Source: PALSA-1355 sp035496575 (GTDB lineage Bacteria > Planctomycetota > Planctomycetia > Pirellulales > PALSA-1355). Taken from it: DNA of 15,756 bases. The position numbers and the translations under genes are program-made. The stretch covers positions 1 to 15,756 of the forward strand of contig DATJEN010000172.1 in the NCBI GenBank assembly GCA_035496575.1. Direction: 5' to 3'. The notes under the pieces were generated by a model. It was not told the origin of the DNA and did no database searches. It saw only the letters and a list, made by a program, of their open reading frames with translations. Shown in pieces: positions 6,665 through 13,649 of the stretch. How positions within the stretch are numbered: the first letter of the stretch is position 1; each line of letters opens with the position of its first letter.

Positions 6665-8806
6665 TTATCTGGGGGCCGGATTGAGCAAGGGACGCCCCGC
6701 GGTGGGGCGCGGTGCGGTTGGGCGCGTTGCGGTTGGCCGCGGTTGCCGCTCGCGAACATCGAGCCCGCTTTCAGCCAACAGTGCTTTCATGTCCGCATAG
6801 CGGTCAGCCGCGCCTGGCTTCACGTCGACCCACAAGGTAGGTCGCCAATACATGCCTTTGCCGGCAACGCCCCACGATTTCATGTGCTGCCAAACGTTGG
6901 AAACCAACTCGTCCATGGATTCTTGCGTGTTCGCGCCCAGGCGAACTTCTCGGCGCGGCTCATTCTGAGCGTCGGGCAGGATGACGATGTGGTCGTTGTA
7001 GCACTCGACGGCGATTGGCCGCGTGGCCGAGACCGCAGCCGGACCCGACTCAGGCAGCCCCCAATCGCGGCCGCGCGCCTTGGCAATGGCCTGCGGCCGA
7101 TTGCGGTTGATGTTGAGTGTTGGAGATGGCATGCCGTTCGATTGCGCTTGAGTGGCGTCGCCGGCTGACCCGCCCGACATGCTGCCCTGGTTTTCGGATC
7201 CTTGGCTGGAACCGCCGGAACTGGAACCGCCTGTGGACGACGAGTTGCCGCCGGCTTGCGAACCGCTTGAGCTTTGCCCGCTGCGCGATTGGCCGGATCG
7301 CTGGGAGCCGCCCGCTGCGGCTAGCGCACTTGGCGAGCCTGCTGGGCCGCCGGCCGTGGTTGATGAACCTGAGCCACCGCGAGCGCTGCTACGATCACCA
7401 CTGCGATCACCGGATTCTCCTTGGCCTGCTTCCTGCCCGCCGTCGGCAAACTGGCCGGGGCTGTTGCCGCCGGGTTGCGAGCCGCCTCGGCCAGATGGGT
7501 CGAAGTTTCCGTTCGGCCCGCCGCTGCCGCCTGGATTACTGCCGCTGCCTTGTTGAGTGCCGCCTGGATTACCACCGCCTGCCAGGTGACTTCCCCCGGG
7601 CTCACGATTACCGCCGCTTGAGCCATTGGCGTAGCGACCGCCCGACCCGGCGGCAAATCTCTGATCGCCTGAACCACTTTGGTCACCTCCGCCGCTCCAC
7701 GATCCATCCGGCCCGAACTCTCCCGCGCCGCCGCCACCGGAAGTGGCCGCGCGTTGCCGTCGTGCCCAGTTGCTGCCGAGCGAGTCCCAGCCGCCGGGCT
7801 CTGATCCGCCCGCGCCGCCGCCAGGACCGCCGCCGGCGCGTGAAAATCCGCCGTGCGAGCTGGCGTGATACACGGCGCGTCCGCGTTTGCGAACCGTGGC
7901 GGGCACACTCGCCAAATAAGCCTGATGCCGCTGGCGAGCTTCCACGACAACCTGGCGCGTCAGGTCAGCCAGTCGTGGATCGGGATCTGGAAACTTGAGC
8001 GTCCAATCCGCGCCCACGAGCTCGTAACCGAATTCGGCCGCCCACGAATCGAGCGCGGCGCGTGCCGCGTAATAGGATTCGATTCCCTCCGGCCGCACGA
8101 GCAACAGGGGGTACGGCTCTTCTTGCTTTTGACCGCCGGACTGCCGCGCCAAATACTCGCTCGTCGCCCGCAGCGCTGAAGCGAGCACATTGCCGGGCCC
8201 CAGGGTGCCGGCGAAATCCTCTGGCATGAGCGCGATGCCTTCCGGCTGCAAGACGACCGAGTCTTTGCGGCACTCGATGTAGATGGGGCGGCGCCGCGTG
8301 GAATTGGGGCCTTCGTAGGGTACGACCGAATAGGCCGAAGCTGCCGGAGCGGACTTGTGTCGGCCTTCTTCGACGGCTTGCCGCGACGCTTCGAGCTCCT
8401 GCCGGGCTCGCTCGAGCTCGTCGGCAAGATGCTTGTGCTCGCCCGCGCCCGAGGCCTTGAGGCGGTTCATTTCATCGGCCGCGATCGATAAGTTGCGAAG
8501 CTGCTCGCGCAAGCGACGTTCATGATCTTCGACGTGGCTGAGCTTGAGTCGCTCGGCGGCGAGATCGGCTGCCGTCTTGTCGCGCGATTGCTTGAGCTGC
8601 GTGATGCGCCACTCCAAGTCTTCGCGGGCGGCTTTGATTTGGCCGGAGTCCAGGCGCGCTTCGGCCTTTTGTGCCACTTCGATTTGTCCGTGGCGAGCAA
8701 ACGCATGCAGTAGCACCAACAGCGCGCCCATCGTGCAGATCATCGCATCCAGAAAGGAGAACATCTGGACGCCGCCGCTGGGTTTTGCGCGCTTGCGCCT
8801 GCGCAT
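6665..8806 (-). CDS. Large TolR/ExbD-like anchored protein with Gly/Ser-rich linker
   Basis: A 713-residue protein from the ATG at 8804-8806; an in-frame GTG at 8917 would add 37 Arg/Ala-rich residues with no signal, so the shorter start, with a basic tail right before the membrane helix, is preferred. Order: basic N-terminus; helix ~16-36 (MFSFLDAMICTMGALLVLLH, Asp20 at its start); coiled coil ~40-165; a first module ~171-300 (RPIYIECRKDSVVLQPEG, then LLLVRPEGIESYYAARAALD); about 270 residues of Gly/Ser/Gln/Asn-rich linker (~313-580); and a second module ~594-700 (RPIAVECYNDHIVILPDA, then PTLWVDVKPGAADRY). The C-terminal tail is Pro/Arg-rich. It is the first gene of the operon and its helix plan matches the downstream protein. 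It probably acts at the inner membrane with a periplasmic C-terminus; function unknown. Confidence 0.75.
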   Translation of the reverse strand: MRRRKRAKPSGGVQMFSFLDAMICTMGALLVLLHAFARHGQIEVAQKAEARLDSGQIKAAREDLEWRITQLKQSRDKTAADLAAERLKLSHVEDHERRLREQLRNLSIAADEMNRLKASGAGEHKHLADELERARQELEASRQAVEEGRHKSAPAASAYSVVPYEGPNSTRRRPIYIECRKDSVVLQPEGIALMPEDFAGTLGPGNVLASALRATSEYLARQSGGQKQEEPYPLLLVRPEGIESYYAARAALDSWAAEFGYELVGADWTLKFPDPDPRLADLTRQVVVEARQRHQAYLASVPATVRKRGRAVYHASSHGGFSRAGGGPGGGAGGSEPGGWDSLGSNWARRQRAATSGGGGAGEFGPDGSWSGGGDQSGSGDQRFAAGSGGRYANGSSGGNREPGGSHLAGGGNPGGTQQGSGSNPGGSGGPNGNFDPSGRGGSQPGGNSPGQFADGGQEAGQGESGDRSGDRSSARGGSGSSTTAGGPAGSPSALAAAGGSQRSGQSRSGQSSSGSQAGGNSSSTGGSSSGGSSQGSENQGSMSGGSAGDATQAQSNGMPSPTLNINRNRPQAIAKARGRDWGLPESGPAAVSATRPIAVECYNDHIVILPDAQNEPRREVRLGANTQESMDELVSNVWQHMKSWGVAGKGMYWRPTLWVDVKPGAADRYADMKALLAESGLDVRERQPRPTATRPTAPRPTAGRPLLNPAPR
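7060..7866 (-). repeat. Low-complexity Gly/Ser-rich coding stretch
   Basis: About 270 codons inside the 713-residue gene encode mostly Gly, Ser, Gln, Asn and Asp in irregular units such as GGSQPGG, SGGSSSGGSS and GGNPGGTQQGSGSNPGG. It separates two copies of a similar module. The antisense strand shows long Pro/Arg-rich open frames only because of this composition. Confidence 0.85.
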
Positions 8807-8917
8807 TTTGGTCGAGCCTGTTGCCGCGTCGATCTTTCGCGCACACGCGCGAGAGTAACGCTTGGAAATGAGACCGCGCGCTTGGTGCGCGAAAGGCGCG
8901 CAAAGCGGGCGGTCCAC

Positions 8918-9262
8918 TGGCCTTAAAATCGGCGCAAACGCTACAGTTTATGAAGCAAACTGGCCAGAGCGGCGCACGGGGATGCAAGCAGCAGGCGATA
9001 GCGTCGCGCGGGCGGCAAGGAACCGGAATTGGGAACGTAACCGGCAGAATTTGCCAAAGTGGAAGTCTCGTACCAGCCGATACGTCTTACGTCAGTTCGC
9101 CAGAACAAAGTGAACCACGAACGCCCCCCAGGGATTCAAAACACAGCGAGCACTCGCGAGGGCGCGCAGCCGCGCCAAATTGTTATTCCCAGGGGGGACT
9201 TAACAGTCCGGTGATGGTCCAACGTGGACCTCCCGGACTGTTTGCATTTCAGGGCCGACTGC
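8918..9262. other. Intergenic stretch between the TolR-like operon and queD
   Basis: About 345 bp with no convincing gene. It should contain the promoter of the minus-strand TolR-like operon, but no good -35/-10 pair was found by eye. The only clear structure is the hairpin at 9202-9242 behind queD. Confidence 0.5.
9202..9242 (-). terminator. Long two-part hairpin behind queD
   Basis: AACAGTCCGG (9202-9211) pairs perfectly with CCGGACTGTT (9233-9242), and inside it GGTCC (9216-9220) pairs with GGACC (9226-9230) around a 5-nt loop. It begins 20 bp past the queD stop. The outer stem ends in AT-rich pairs but no long T-run follows, so terminator function is likely but not textbook. Confidence 0.5.
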
Positions 9263-9667
9263 TCAACTCGTGCGGTAAGTCGCGTAGCAGCGCGGAGTTT
9301 CCCAAAGGCAGGTTTCCACGATCGGAAATCCTTGCCCCTTGGCATACTCGAATATCAGCCGGGCAATGTTCTCGGCCGTCGGATTCACGTCCACCAGGTA
9401 CAACGGCTCGCCCAACTGTTCGAGGGCTCGCCTGGCGGGGTCGTCGCGGTGCAGGATCATGCGGTGATCCAGGTTCTCGTCGATCCAGTTGCTAACCACC
9501 CGCTTGATGTCGCTGAAGTCCAAAACCATGCCGCGCGCGTCGAGCTGGGCCGCTTCGATGGTGATCACCGCGCGGCCATTGTGGCCATGCAAGTACTTGC
9601 ATTTGCCGTCATAGTTCAACAGCCGGTGGCCATAACAAAAGTCGATTTCTCGCGTCACTCGAAACAT
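9263..9667 (-). CDS. queD: 6-carboxy-5,6,7,8-tetrahydropterin synthase (QueD/PTPS family)
   Basis: A 134-residue enzyme of the 6-pyruvoyltetrahydropterin synthase fold, which converts dihydroneopterin triphosphate to 6-carboxytetrahydropterin, an early step to preQ0 and queuosine. Zinc ligands are visible: His14 in FCYGHRLL, and His27 and His29 in KCKYLHGHNG, with catalytic Cys23 in the same loop. LDFSDIK, LDHRMIL and NPTAENIARLIFE follow, and the C-terminal ETPRCYATY supplies the pterin-anchoring Glu. Length is typical of bacterial QueD. It starts 16 bp after the stop of the queC-like gene with GAGG upstream of its ATG, so the pair is an operon. A role in another pterin pathway is possible, but the neighbour favours deazapurine synthesis. 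Confidence 0.9.
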   Translation of the reverse strand: MFRVTREIDFCYGHRLLNYDGKCKYLHGHNGRAVITIEAAQLDARGMVLDFSDIKRVVSNWIDENLDHRMILHRDDPARRALEQLGEPLYLVDVNPTAENIARLIFEYAKGQGFPIVETCLWETPRCYATYRTS

Positions 9668-9683
9668 ACAAAACCTCGCGTGC

Positions 9684-10427
9684 TTACAAGCTTTTCAAGG
9701 CCTGGCTGGCTGTCGCGTATATAGTCGGATCCGACAGCTCGATCAGGCTGAAAGCGCGCTGTCGCTCCGCGCATTTGTTGCAGCGGCCGCAATGCAAACC
9801 CGAGTGGGGCGCCAGGCACGAAAACGTGAGCTCAAGCGGCAAGTCGCGGCCCAGGTTCATGACGGCGCGCTTGTCCAGTTGCGTAAACGGTTGGACAAGC
9901 TGCACGTGGCCGTCAACCGCGCGATCCATGGCAGCCCCGAACTCGTCGAAGAACGGCTCGCTGGCATCGGCGAAGGGATTGCTGTCGAGAGTCCCGATAG
10001 CCAACTGCGCGACGCGATTCAGCCCGCACCACACGTGCGCCTTCACCATCAGAAGCGGGTTGCGGCCCGGCAGATACACGGCTTCGTCGGGATCATCGGC
10101 TCGCGGCACGCCGATTCCGGTCATGCTCCAGTGCTGGCCATATAAGTCGGCCAAGGGCAGCCCAAGCACGGCCATCGGCGCCAAATCGGCCGTCGCGATC
10201 GCCGCCAGAAACCGCTGTGCGCTGGCGAGCTCGGCTTGTTGCCAAAACAGACCCGAGTTGACGTAGACGGGCACAACTTGCCGGCCTTGCCCGAGCAGGT
10301 GGGCGACGAGAATCGAGCTGTCGAGTCCGCCGCTGAACAGCACTGCCAGCGTGTCATTCGCAGCAGGCGGATTGAACACTCGGCGGTTCCCGGAGTTACA
10401 AACGGCGGTGGGTTGTAGCCGGTTCAT
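9684..10427 (-). CDS. queC: QueC-like 7-cyano-7-deazaguanine synthase (ExsB family)
   Basis: A 247-residue PP-loop ATPase that would amidate and dehydrate 7-carboxy-7-deazaguanine to preQ0 with ATP and ammonia. Visible: VLFSGGLDSSILVAHLL with the PP-loop at residues 32-38, YLPGRNPLLM, and a zinc site of four cysteines, 204, 213, 216 and 219 (SCLAPHSGLHCGRCNKCAER). Unusual: the common QueC block of the form GYPDCR..F is not present; its place is taken by TLDSNPFADASEPFFDEF. It may therefore be a divergent branch with altered substrate handling. No strong ribosome site is seen before ATG 10427; a GTG at residue 17 is an alternative start. QueE and FolE partners are not in the window. Confidence 0.8.
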   Translation of the reverse strand: MNRLQPTAVCNSGNRRVFNPPAANDTLAVLFSGGLDSSILVAHLLGQGRQVVPVYVNSGLFWQQAELASAQRFLAAIATADLAPMAVLGLPLADLYGQHWSMTGIGVPRADDPDEAVYLPGRNPLLMVKAHVWCGLNRVAQLAIGTLDSNPFADASEPFFDEFGAAMDRAVDGHVQLVQPFTQLDKRAVMNLGRDLPLELTFSCLAPHSGLHCGRCNKCAERQRAFSLIELSDPTIYATASQALKSL

Positions 10428-10760
10428 TGTAGAACGATGACTGCCACCGAACAGGGCGGCCGCAGGTGCGGATATGCGATCCGCTGCTGCGGGTTTGGCG
10501 GTATGAGACGGCCGACTTGCCCTTGCTCGGATGCACCTTGCCCACTAAGCTCCCCAACCCAAATAACCCGTCTTTTTCGTCCGTTCGGATCGTGGCACGC
10601 GTTTCCCACAGCTCCCTCGCCGGCGCGTGGACAGACTGCGGGCGTTGATTTCCCGAGAATTCGCGACCGCTTGCCGGCCGCTTCGGCTATTTGCCGAGGG
10701 CGCCAGGTGGGCGTTTTCTTCGTGTGCGAAAGCGATTCGCGGGCTCGCGCGGGCGGCGTC
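10428..10760. other. Divergent intergenic stretch with no clear gene
   Basis: This lies between minus-strand queC and the plus-strand gene at 10849. Open frames here, including one of 123 codons rich in Cys, Arg and Pro, show no ribosome site or family resemblance. No preQ1 riboswitch motif was recognised on the queC side. Confidence 0.5.
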
Positions 10761-10821
10761 AATGGATTTAAGTTGAATTGGAAATCGGTGCTTTTAGAAT
10801 GGATTTAAGAGACCGATTTCC
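10761..10821 (+). promoter_or_regulatory. Interlocked direct and inverted repeats around the promoter
   Basis: AATGGATTTAAG occurs twice, at 10761-10772 and 10798-10809 (37 bp apart). GGAAATCGGT (10780-10789) is the perfect complement of ACCGATTTCC (10812-10821). The arms flank the -10 box and predicted start. They could be operator half-sites or a 5' RNA hairpin. Confidence 0.6.
10773..10800 (+). promoter_or_regulatory. Promoter TTGAAT-N16-TAGAAT for the gene at 10849
   Basis: TTGAAT (10773-10778) and TAGAAT (10795-10800) are separated by 16 bp, with the expected start near 10807, 42 bp before the ATG. The same -35 and spacer length occur in the candidate promoter at 3664. It is embedded in direct and inverted repeats, which suggests regulation. 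Confidence 0.6.
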
Positions 10822-10848
10822 GCAGAACTCCTCAGCGAGAGGTAACTT

Positions 10849-11187
10849 ATGAGGATCGCGGTGGTCGGAGCATCTCTAGTTGCAAGTCTCGTTTTCGCGC
10901 TGGTTTTGACCTCCATCGCCCCAGCCGTCGGTCTCGCCCAACGTGGCGAACCGGGTCGGTCGGGCAATGGACTGATCGCGCTGACCGTGCCCTCCGGCGA
11001 GCATCGCCAGCAAGTCACGGTCATCGATCCGGACCTTCGCGTAGTGGGCGTGTATCACATCGATCTGGCGACGGGCGAGATCGTGCTGAAAAGCGTGCGG
11101 AACATCCACTGGGATTTGCAGCTCGGCGTTTTCAACGGCACGAGTCCACTTCCGCGAGAAGTTCAAGCTCTTTTAGAGCAAAAGTAA
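10849..11187 (+). CDS. Small secreted planctomycete-type protein
   Basis: A 112-residue protein with a classic signal peptide: MR start, hydrophobic core ~8-22 (ASLVASLVFALVLTS), and likely cleavage after ...VGLA near residue 30. The mature part is ~80 residues: LIALTVPSGEHRQQVTVIDP, then VGVYHIDLATGEIVLKSVRN and a C-terminal PLPREVQALLEQK. I recognise the general pattern from conserved hypothetical planctomycete proteins but know no function. GAGAGGT (10837-10843) is a strong ribosome site 5 bp before the ATG. It has a well-formed repeat-rich promoter, and its last codons lie inside a repeat copied twice downstream. It may be cotranscribed with the HTH gene at 11347. Confidence 0.8.
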   Translation: MRIAVVGASLVASLVFALVLTSIAPAVGLAQRGEPGRSGNGLIALTVPSGEHRQQVTVIDPDLRVVGVYHIDLATGEIVLKSVRNIHWDLQLGVFNGTSPLPREVQALLEQK

Positions 11188-11262
11188 AACGAGACAAGTT
11201 CAAGCTCTTTAGAACAGAGATAGGCCGCTAGAAGTTCAAGCTCTTTTAGAGCAAAAGTAAAA
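11152..11262 (+). repeat. Tandem copies of the 3' end of the secreted-protein gene
   Basis: A 38-bp unit at 11152-11189 recurs at 11225-11262 with one mismatch; a degenerate third copy (AAGTTCAAGCTCTTTAGA...) starts at 11196. Starts of the shared word are 37 and 36 bp apart. Each full unit carries GCTCT-TTT-AGAGC and an overlapping CTTTT-AGAGC-AAAAG inverted repeat. The first unit codes the end of the 112-aa protein with its TAA; the second would code the same peptide ending. Confidence 0.85.
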
Positions 11263-11346
11263 TAGGGGCGCTCGCCGGCCGAACACCGGCGGGCCGCCAT
11301 GCGTTTGTTGGTTCCTAGGGCGCCAACGCGCAAAATTGGAGTCGCC

Positions 11347-12792
11347 ATGGTCCGCAAGTTCATCGATCTCGAAGAAGCCGCCAAGATGCTGGGCGTCAGC
11401 AACGATGCGCTCAACGAATTGCGCGAGCGGCGCAAAATCTATGGCTATCGAGACGGCGGCAGTTGGAAGTTCAAGCCGGAGGACGTGGAGCGCTTGATCG
11501 AGGAGCGCCGCTCGGCGGAAGAAGAGGGTGAATTTGCCGAGCTGGACGAGGATCCCGATTCGATCCTGCTCAGCGAAGTCGAGCTGGGCCAATCGGATGA
11601 AAGCACGTCAAGCACGATCATCGGCGGCAAGCAAAGCTTGAAACCGACCGATGCGGACATTCAGCTCGCCCAACCCAAGCCAGAACCCAAGCCGGAGCCC
11701 AAGGCGGAAGCTCCCGCGAAACAGGACAGCGCTCTGAATCTCGACTCGGCCCTGGATTTGGATCTGAAGAGCGATTCGGTGATTGCCTCGGGATCGGGCG
11801 TAAGCCCCATGTTCGACGATCTGGATACCCTCGATCTCGAGATGCCCAGTGCCGCCGACAGCGGAATTTCCTCGGGCGTCATCGCGGGCGGCGACGAATC
11901 GCTCAAGCTCGGTTCCGAAGCCGGCGGCAGCGATATCACGATGGGTTCCGATGCCCTCAAGCTCGAAGGCTCCGGCCTGGCATTCGGCAACGAAGACGAA
12001 TTGGCGCTGGGCGAAGCGTCCAGTGATGATCTGGCCGAACTGGCGGGCGGATCGGCCATCGACCTGACCGGCGACGACGACGGCGATCTCGTGCTGGGCG
12101 GCAGCTCGCATGGCGACTTGTCTCGCTCCGGCGATAGTGGCATCAACTTGCTGAATCCGGCCGACAGCGGATTGAGTTTGGAATCGGCGCCGATGGAATT
12201 GGGCGGATCGGCGGTTGAGTCGCTCGAGCTCGGCGAAGACGAGCTGCTCGTGCCCGAGAAGCCTTCGGCCACGCCGTCGGCCAAGAAGCCGCCCGCGCCA
12301 AAGGCGCCGGCTGCCAAAGAACAATCAGACGACGATTTTCTGCTCGAGCCTCTCGAAGAAGCGGCTGGAGAAGAATCCGACAGCGGCTCGCAAGTCATCG
12401 CGCTCGACAGCGAAGTCGAATTCGAAGAAGCCGCGCCCGGTGTCAGCGGAGTGGGAGGCGAAATCGCCGGCGACTTGGGCGGACTGCTCGCTGACGACCT
12501 GGGCGAAGGATTGGGCGGTGGCTTGGGCGCAGGCGCGCTCACGCCGGCTGCCACCACAGGCTTGGCCGCTGCCGCCGCCGCAAGCGCCGCCCCCGGCGCG
12601 GGCGCCGTCGCCACCGTGCCCGATGCGGTGTTCTCGGGCTGGAATGTGGCCAGCCTGGTGCTGTGCGCATTGCTGCTGATGTTCTGTGGGATGTTTACCT
12701 TCGACCTGCTTCGCAATATGTGGAGCTGGGGCGGCGCCTATTCGGTTAATAGCCCGCTCATGGACATGGTATTGAACATGTTCGGGAAATAG
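11347..12792 (+). CDS. Acidic helix-turn-helix protein with C-terminal membrane helix
   Basis: A 481-residue protein. ATG 11347 is chosen because GGAG (11338-11341) precedes it and the HTH domain starts at once; an in-frame ATG at 11299 lacks this. Residues ~4-55 (FIDLEEAAKMLGVSNDALNE, YRDGGSWKFKPEDVERLIEE) match excisionase/MerR-type HTH_17 domains. Next comes a long acidic Ser/Gly/Leu-rich stretch (~60-330) with recurring LxLG(S) and DSG(I/L)xL motifs, a Lys/Pro/Ala spacer (PSAKKPPAPKAPAAKE), an Ala/Gly-rich run (~400-425) and one membrane helix ~431-453 (NVASLVLCALLLMFCGMFTF). An N-terminal DNA-binding-like domain tethered to the inner membrane is implied. The LxLG repeats are of unknown role. 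The next gene, an OmpA-like lipoprotein, begins 68 bp later, pointing to a cell-envelope context. Confidence 0.8.
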   Translation: MVRKFIDLEEAAKMLGVSNDALNELRERRKIYGYRDGGSWKFKPEDVERLIEERRSAEEEGEFAELDEDPDSILLSEVELGQSDESTSSTIIGGKQSLKPTDADIQLAQPKPEPKPEPKAEAPAKQDSALNLDSALDLDLKSDSVIASGSGVSPMFDDLDTLDLEMPSAADSGISSGVIAGGDESLKLGSEAGGSDITMGSDALKLEGSGLAFGNEDELALGEASSDDLAELAGGSAIDLTGDDDGDLVLGGSSHGDLSRSGDSGINLLNPADSGLSLESAPMELGGSAVESLELGEDELLVPEKPSATPSAKKPPAPKAPAAKEQSDDDFLLEPLEEAAGEESDSGSQVIALDSEVEFEEAAPGVSGVGGEIAGDLGGLLADDLGEGLGGGLGAGALTPAATTGLAAAAAASAAPGAGAVATVPDAVFSGWNVASLVLCALLLMFCGMFTFDLLRNMWSWGGAYSVNSPLMDMVLNMFGK

Positions 12793-12860
12793 AGTTAGCG
12801 GATCACCGGCGGAGCCGGAAGCCGCGCTTGACCGCGGCTGGTTCGAAAGGAGTCGAATCG

Positions 12861-13595
12861 ATGAGTGCTGCTTGCAAGATCTTCCGCTGGATCGCGATCG
12901 CGATCTCACTCTGTTCAGGTTGCAAGTTGGCGAGCCAAAGCCAGCTCTCGGCGGTCCAGTCGCAGAACCGCACGCTCACCGAGCAATCGCGCGCTCAGCT
13001 TGCCGAAATCGAGAATCTCAAAATTCACGCCCGCCACGTGGAAGACCAGTTGATTCGTTCGGAGGAGGAGCTTGCGCGTCTGGATGGTTCCAAGCGGGGC
13101 CTGCCCGGGGGAGTCAATGCCCAACTGGCCGAGTTGGCGCAGCGCTATCCCATGCTGCAGTTCGATGCGCGGACGGGCATTAGCAAGTTCGATACGGATT
13201 TGTTGTTCGACAGCGGCGATGACCGGCTCAAGCCCGGCGCCGATCGGCTGCTGAGCGAGTTCGCGGAGGTGTTTCGCTCGCCCGAGGCGCGCGATCTGAA
13301 GATCATGGTGGTTGGCCATGCCGACGCGCAGGGAATCAAGGGGCGCGAAGTGCGCGAGCGATATCCCACGAACTGGCACCTGAGCGCGGGCCGCGCGCTG
13401 GCGGTGGCCGATCGCTTGCGCAAAGCAGGCTTGCCGGAGGATCGGATGGGCGTGACCGGATTCGGCCAATATCAACCCGTCTCGCCTAACGACACGGCCG
13501 AATCGCGTCAGCGAAACCGCCGCGTCGAGATCTTCGTGCTCGGCCCAGAGACCCCTGTGGTTGGCTGGGTGGATCCGGGCAAGACGTATCGCTAA
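12861..13595 (+). CDS. OmpA/MotB-like peptidoglycan-binding lipoprotein
   Basis: A 244-residue envelope protein. ATG 12861 follows AAAGGAG (12846-12852), a strong ribosome site; an upstream in-frame ATG at 12828 has none. The N-terminus has a hydrophobic segment and a lipobox-like LCSGC with Cys21 (Cys at -3 is unusual). A coiled coil (~30-75) leads to an OmpA-family C-terminal domain (~105-226): DLLFDSGDDRLKPGA, VVGHADAQG, NWHLSAGRALAVADRL, GFGQYQPV and NRRVEIFV. These include the Asp and Arg positions that bind diaminopimelate in peptidoglycan. The NWxLSxxRA form is MotB-like. It probably anchors the outer membrane or a complex to the wall. It follows the HTH membrane protein closely and may share its transcript. 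Confidence 0.88.
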   Translation: MSAACKIFRWIAIAISLCSGCKLASQSQLSAVQSQNRTLTEQSRAQLAEIENLKIHARHVEDQLIRSEEELARLDGSKRGLPGGVNAQLAELAQRYPMLQFDARTGISKFDTDLLFDSGDDRLKPGADRLLSEFAEVFRSPEARDLKIMVVGHADAQGIKGREVRERYPTNWHLSAGRALAVADRLRKAGLPEDRMGVTGFGQYQPVSPNDTAESRQRNRRVEIFVLGPETPVVGWVDPGKTYR

Positions 13596-13643
13596 GCAGT
13601 CGCGGCCCAGGGGCGCACCTGTACTTTCCGCACGTGGGCCAGC

Positions 13644-13649
13644 TATAAT
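13644..13649 (+). promoter_or_regulatory. -10 box TATAAT for the lipoprotein gene
   Basis: A perfect TATAAT lies 187 bp before the ATG at 13836. No convincing -35 box was found 16-18 bp upstream. The leader would hold two short hairpins: GGCGCA/TGCGCC (13733-13750) and CGCGAG/CTCGCG (13758-13775). Confidence 0.45.

Noticed and set aside
7117..7998. Long plus-strand open frames rich in Pro and Arg
   Set aside because: They are the antisense image of the Gly/Ser-rich linker coding sequence and have no ribosome site or family resemblance.
10428..10560. Possible preQ1 riboswitch before queC
   Set aside because: No preQ1-I type hairpin plus A-rich tail or other known motif is visible on the minus strand in this stretch.
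10437..10808. A 123-codon open frame rich in Cys and Arg upstream of the secreted-protein gene
   Set aside because: It has no ribosome site, overlaps the promoter and repeats, and shows random-like composition.
11152..11262. CRISPR-like array, because similar words recur every ~37 bp
   Set aside because: Only two full copies and one decayed copy exist, the first is coding, the 'spacers' are not of defined length and no cas gene is present.
11661..12716. Ser/Pro-rich minus-strand open frame of 351 codons
   Set aside because: It mirrors the acidic, low-complexity part of the HTH membrane protein on the other strand and has no independent support.
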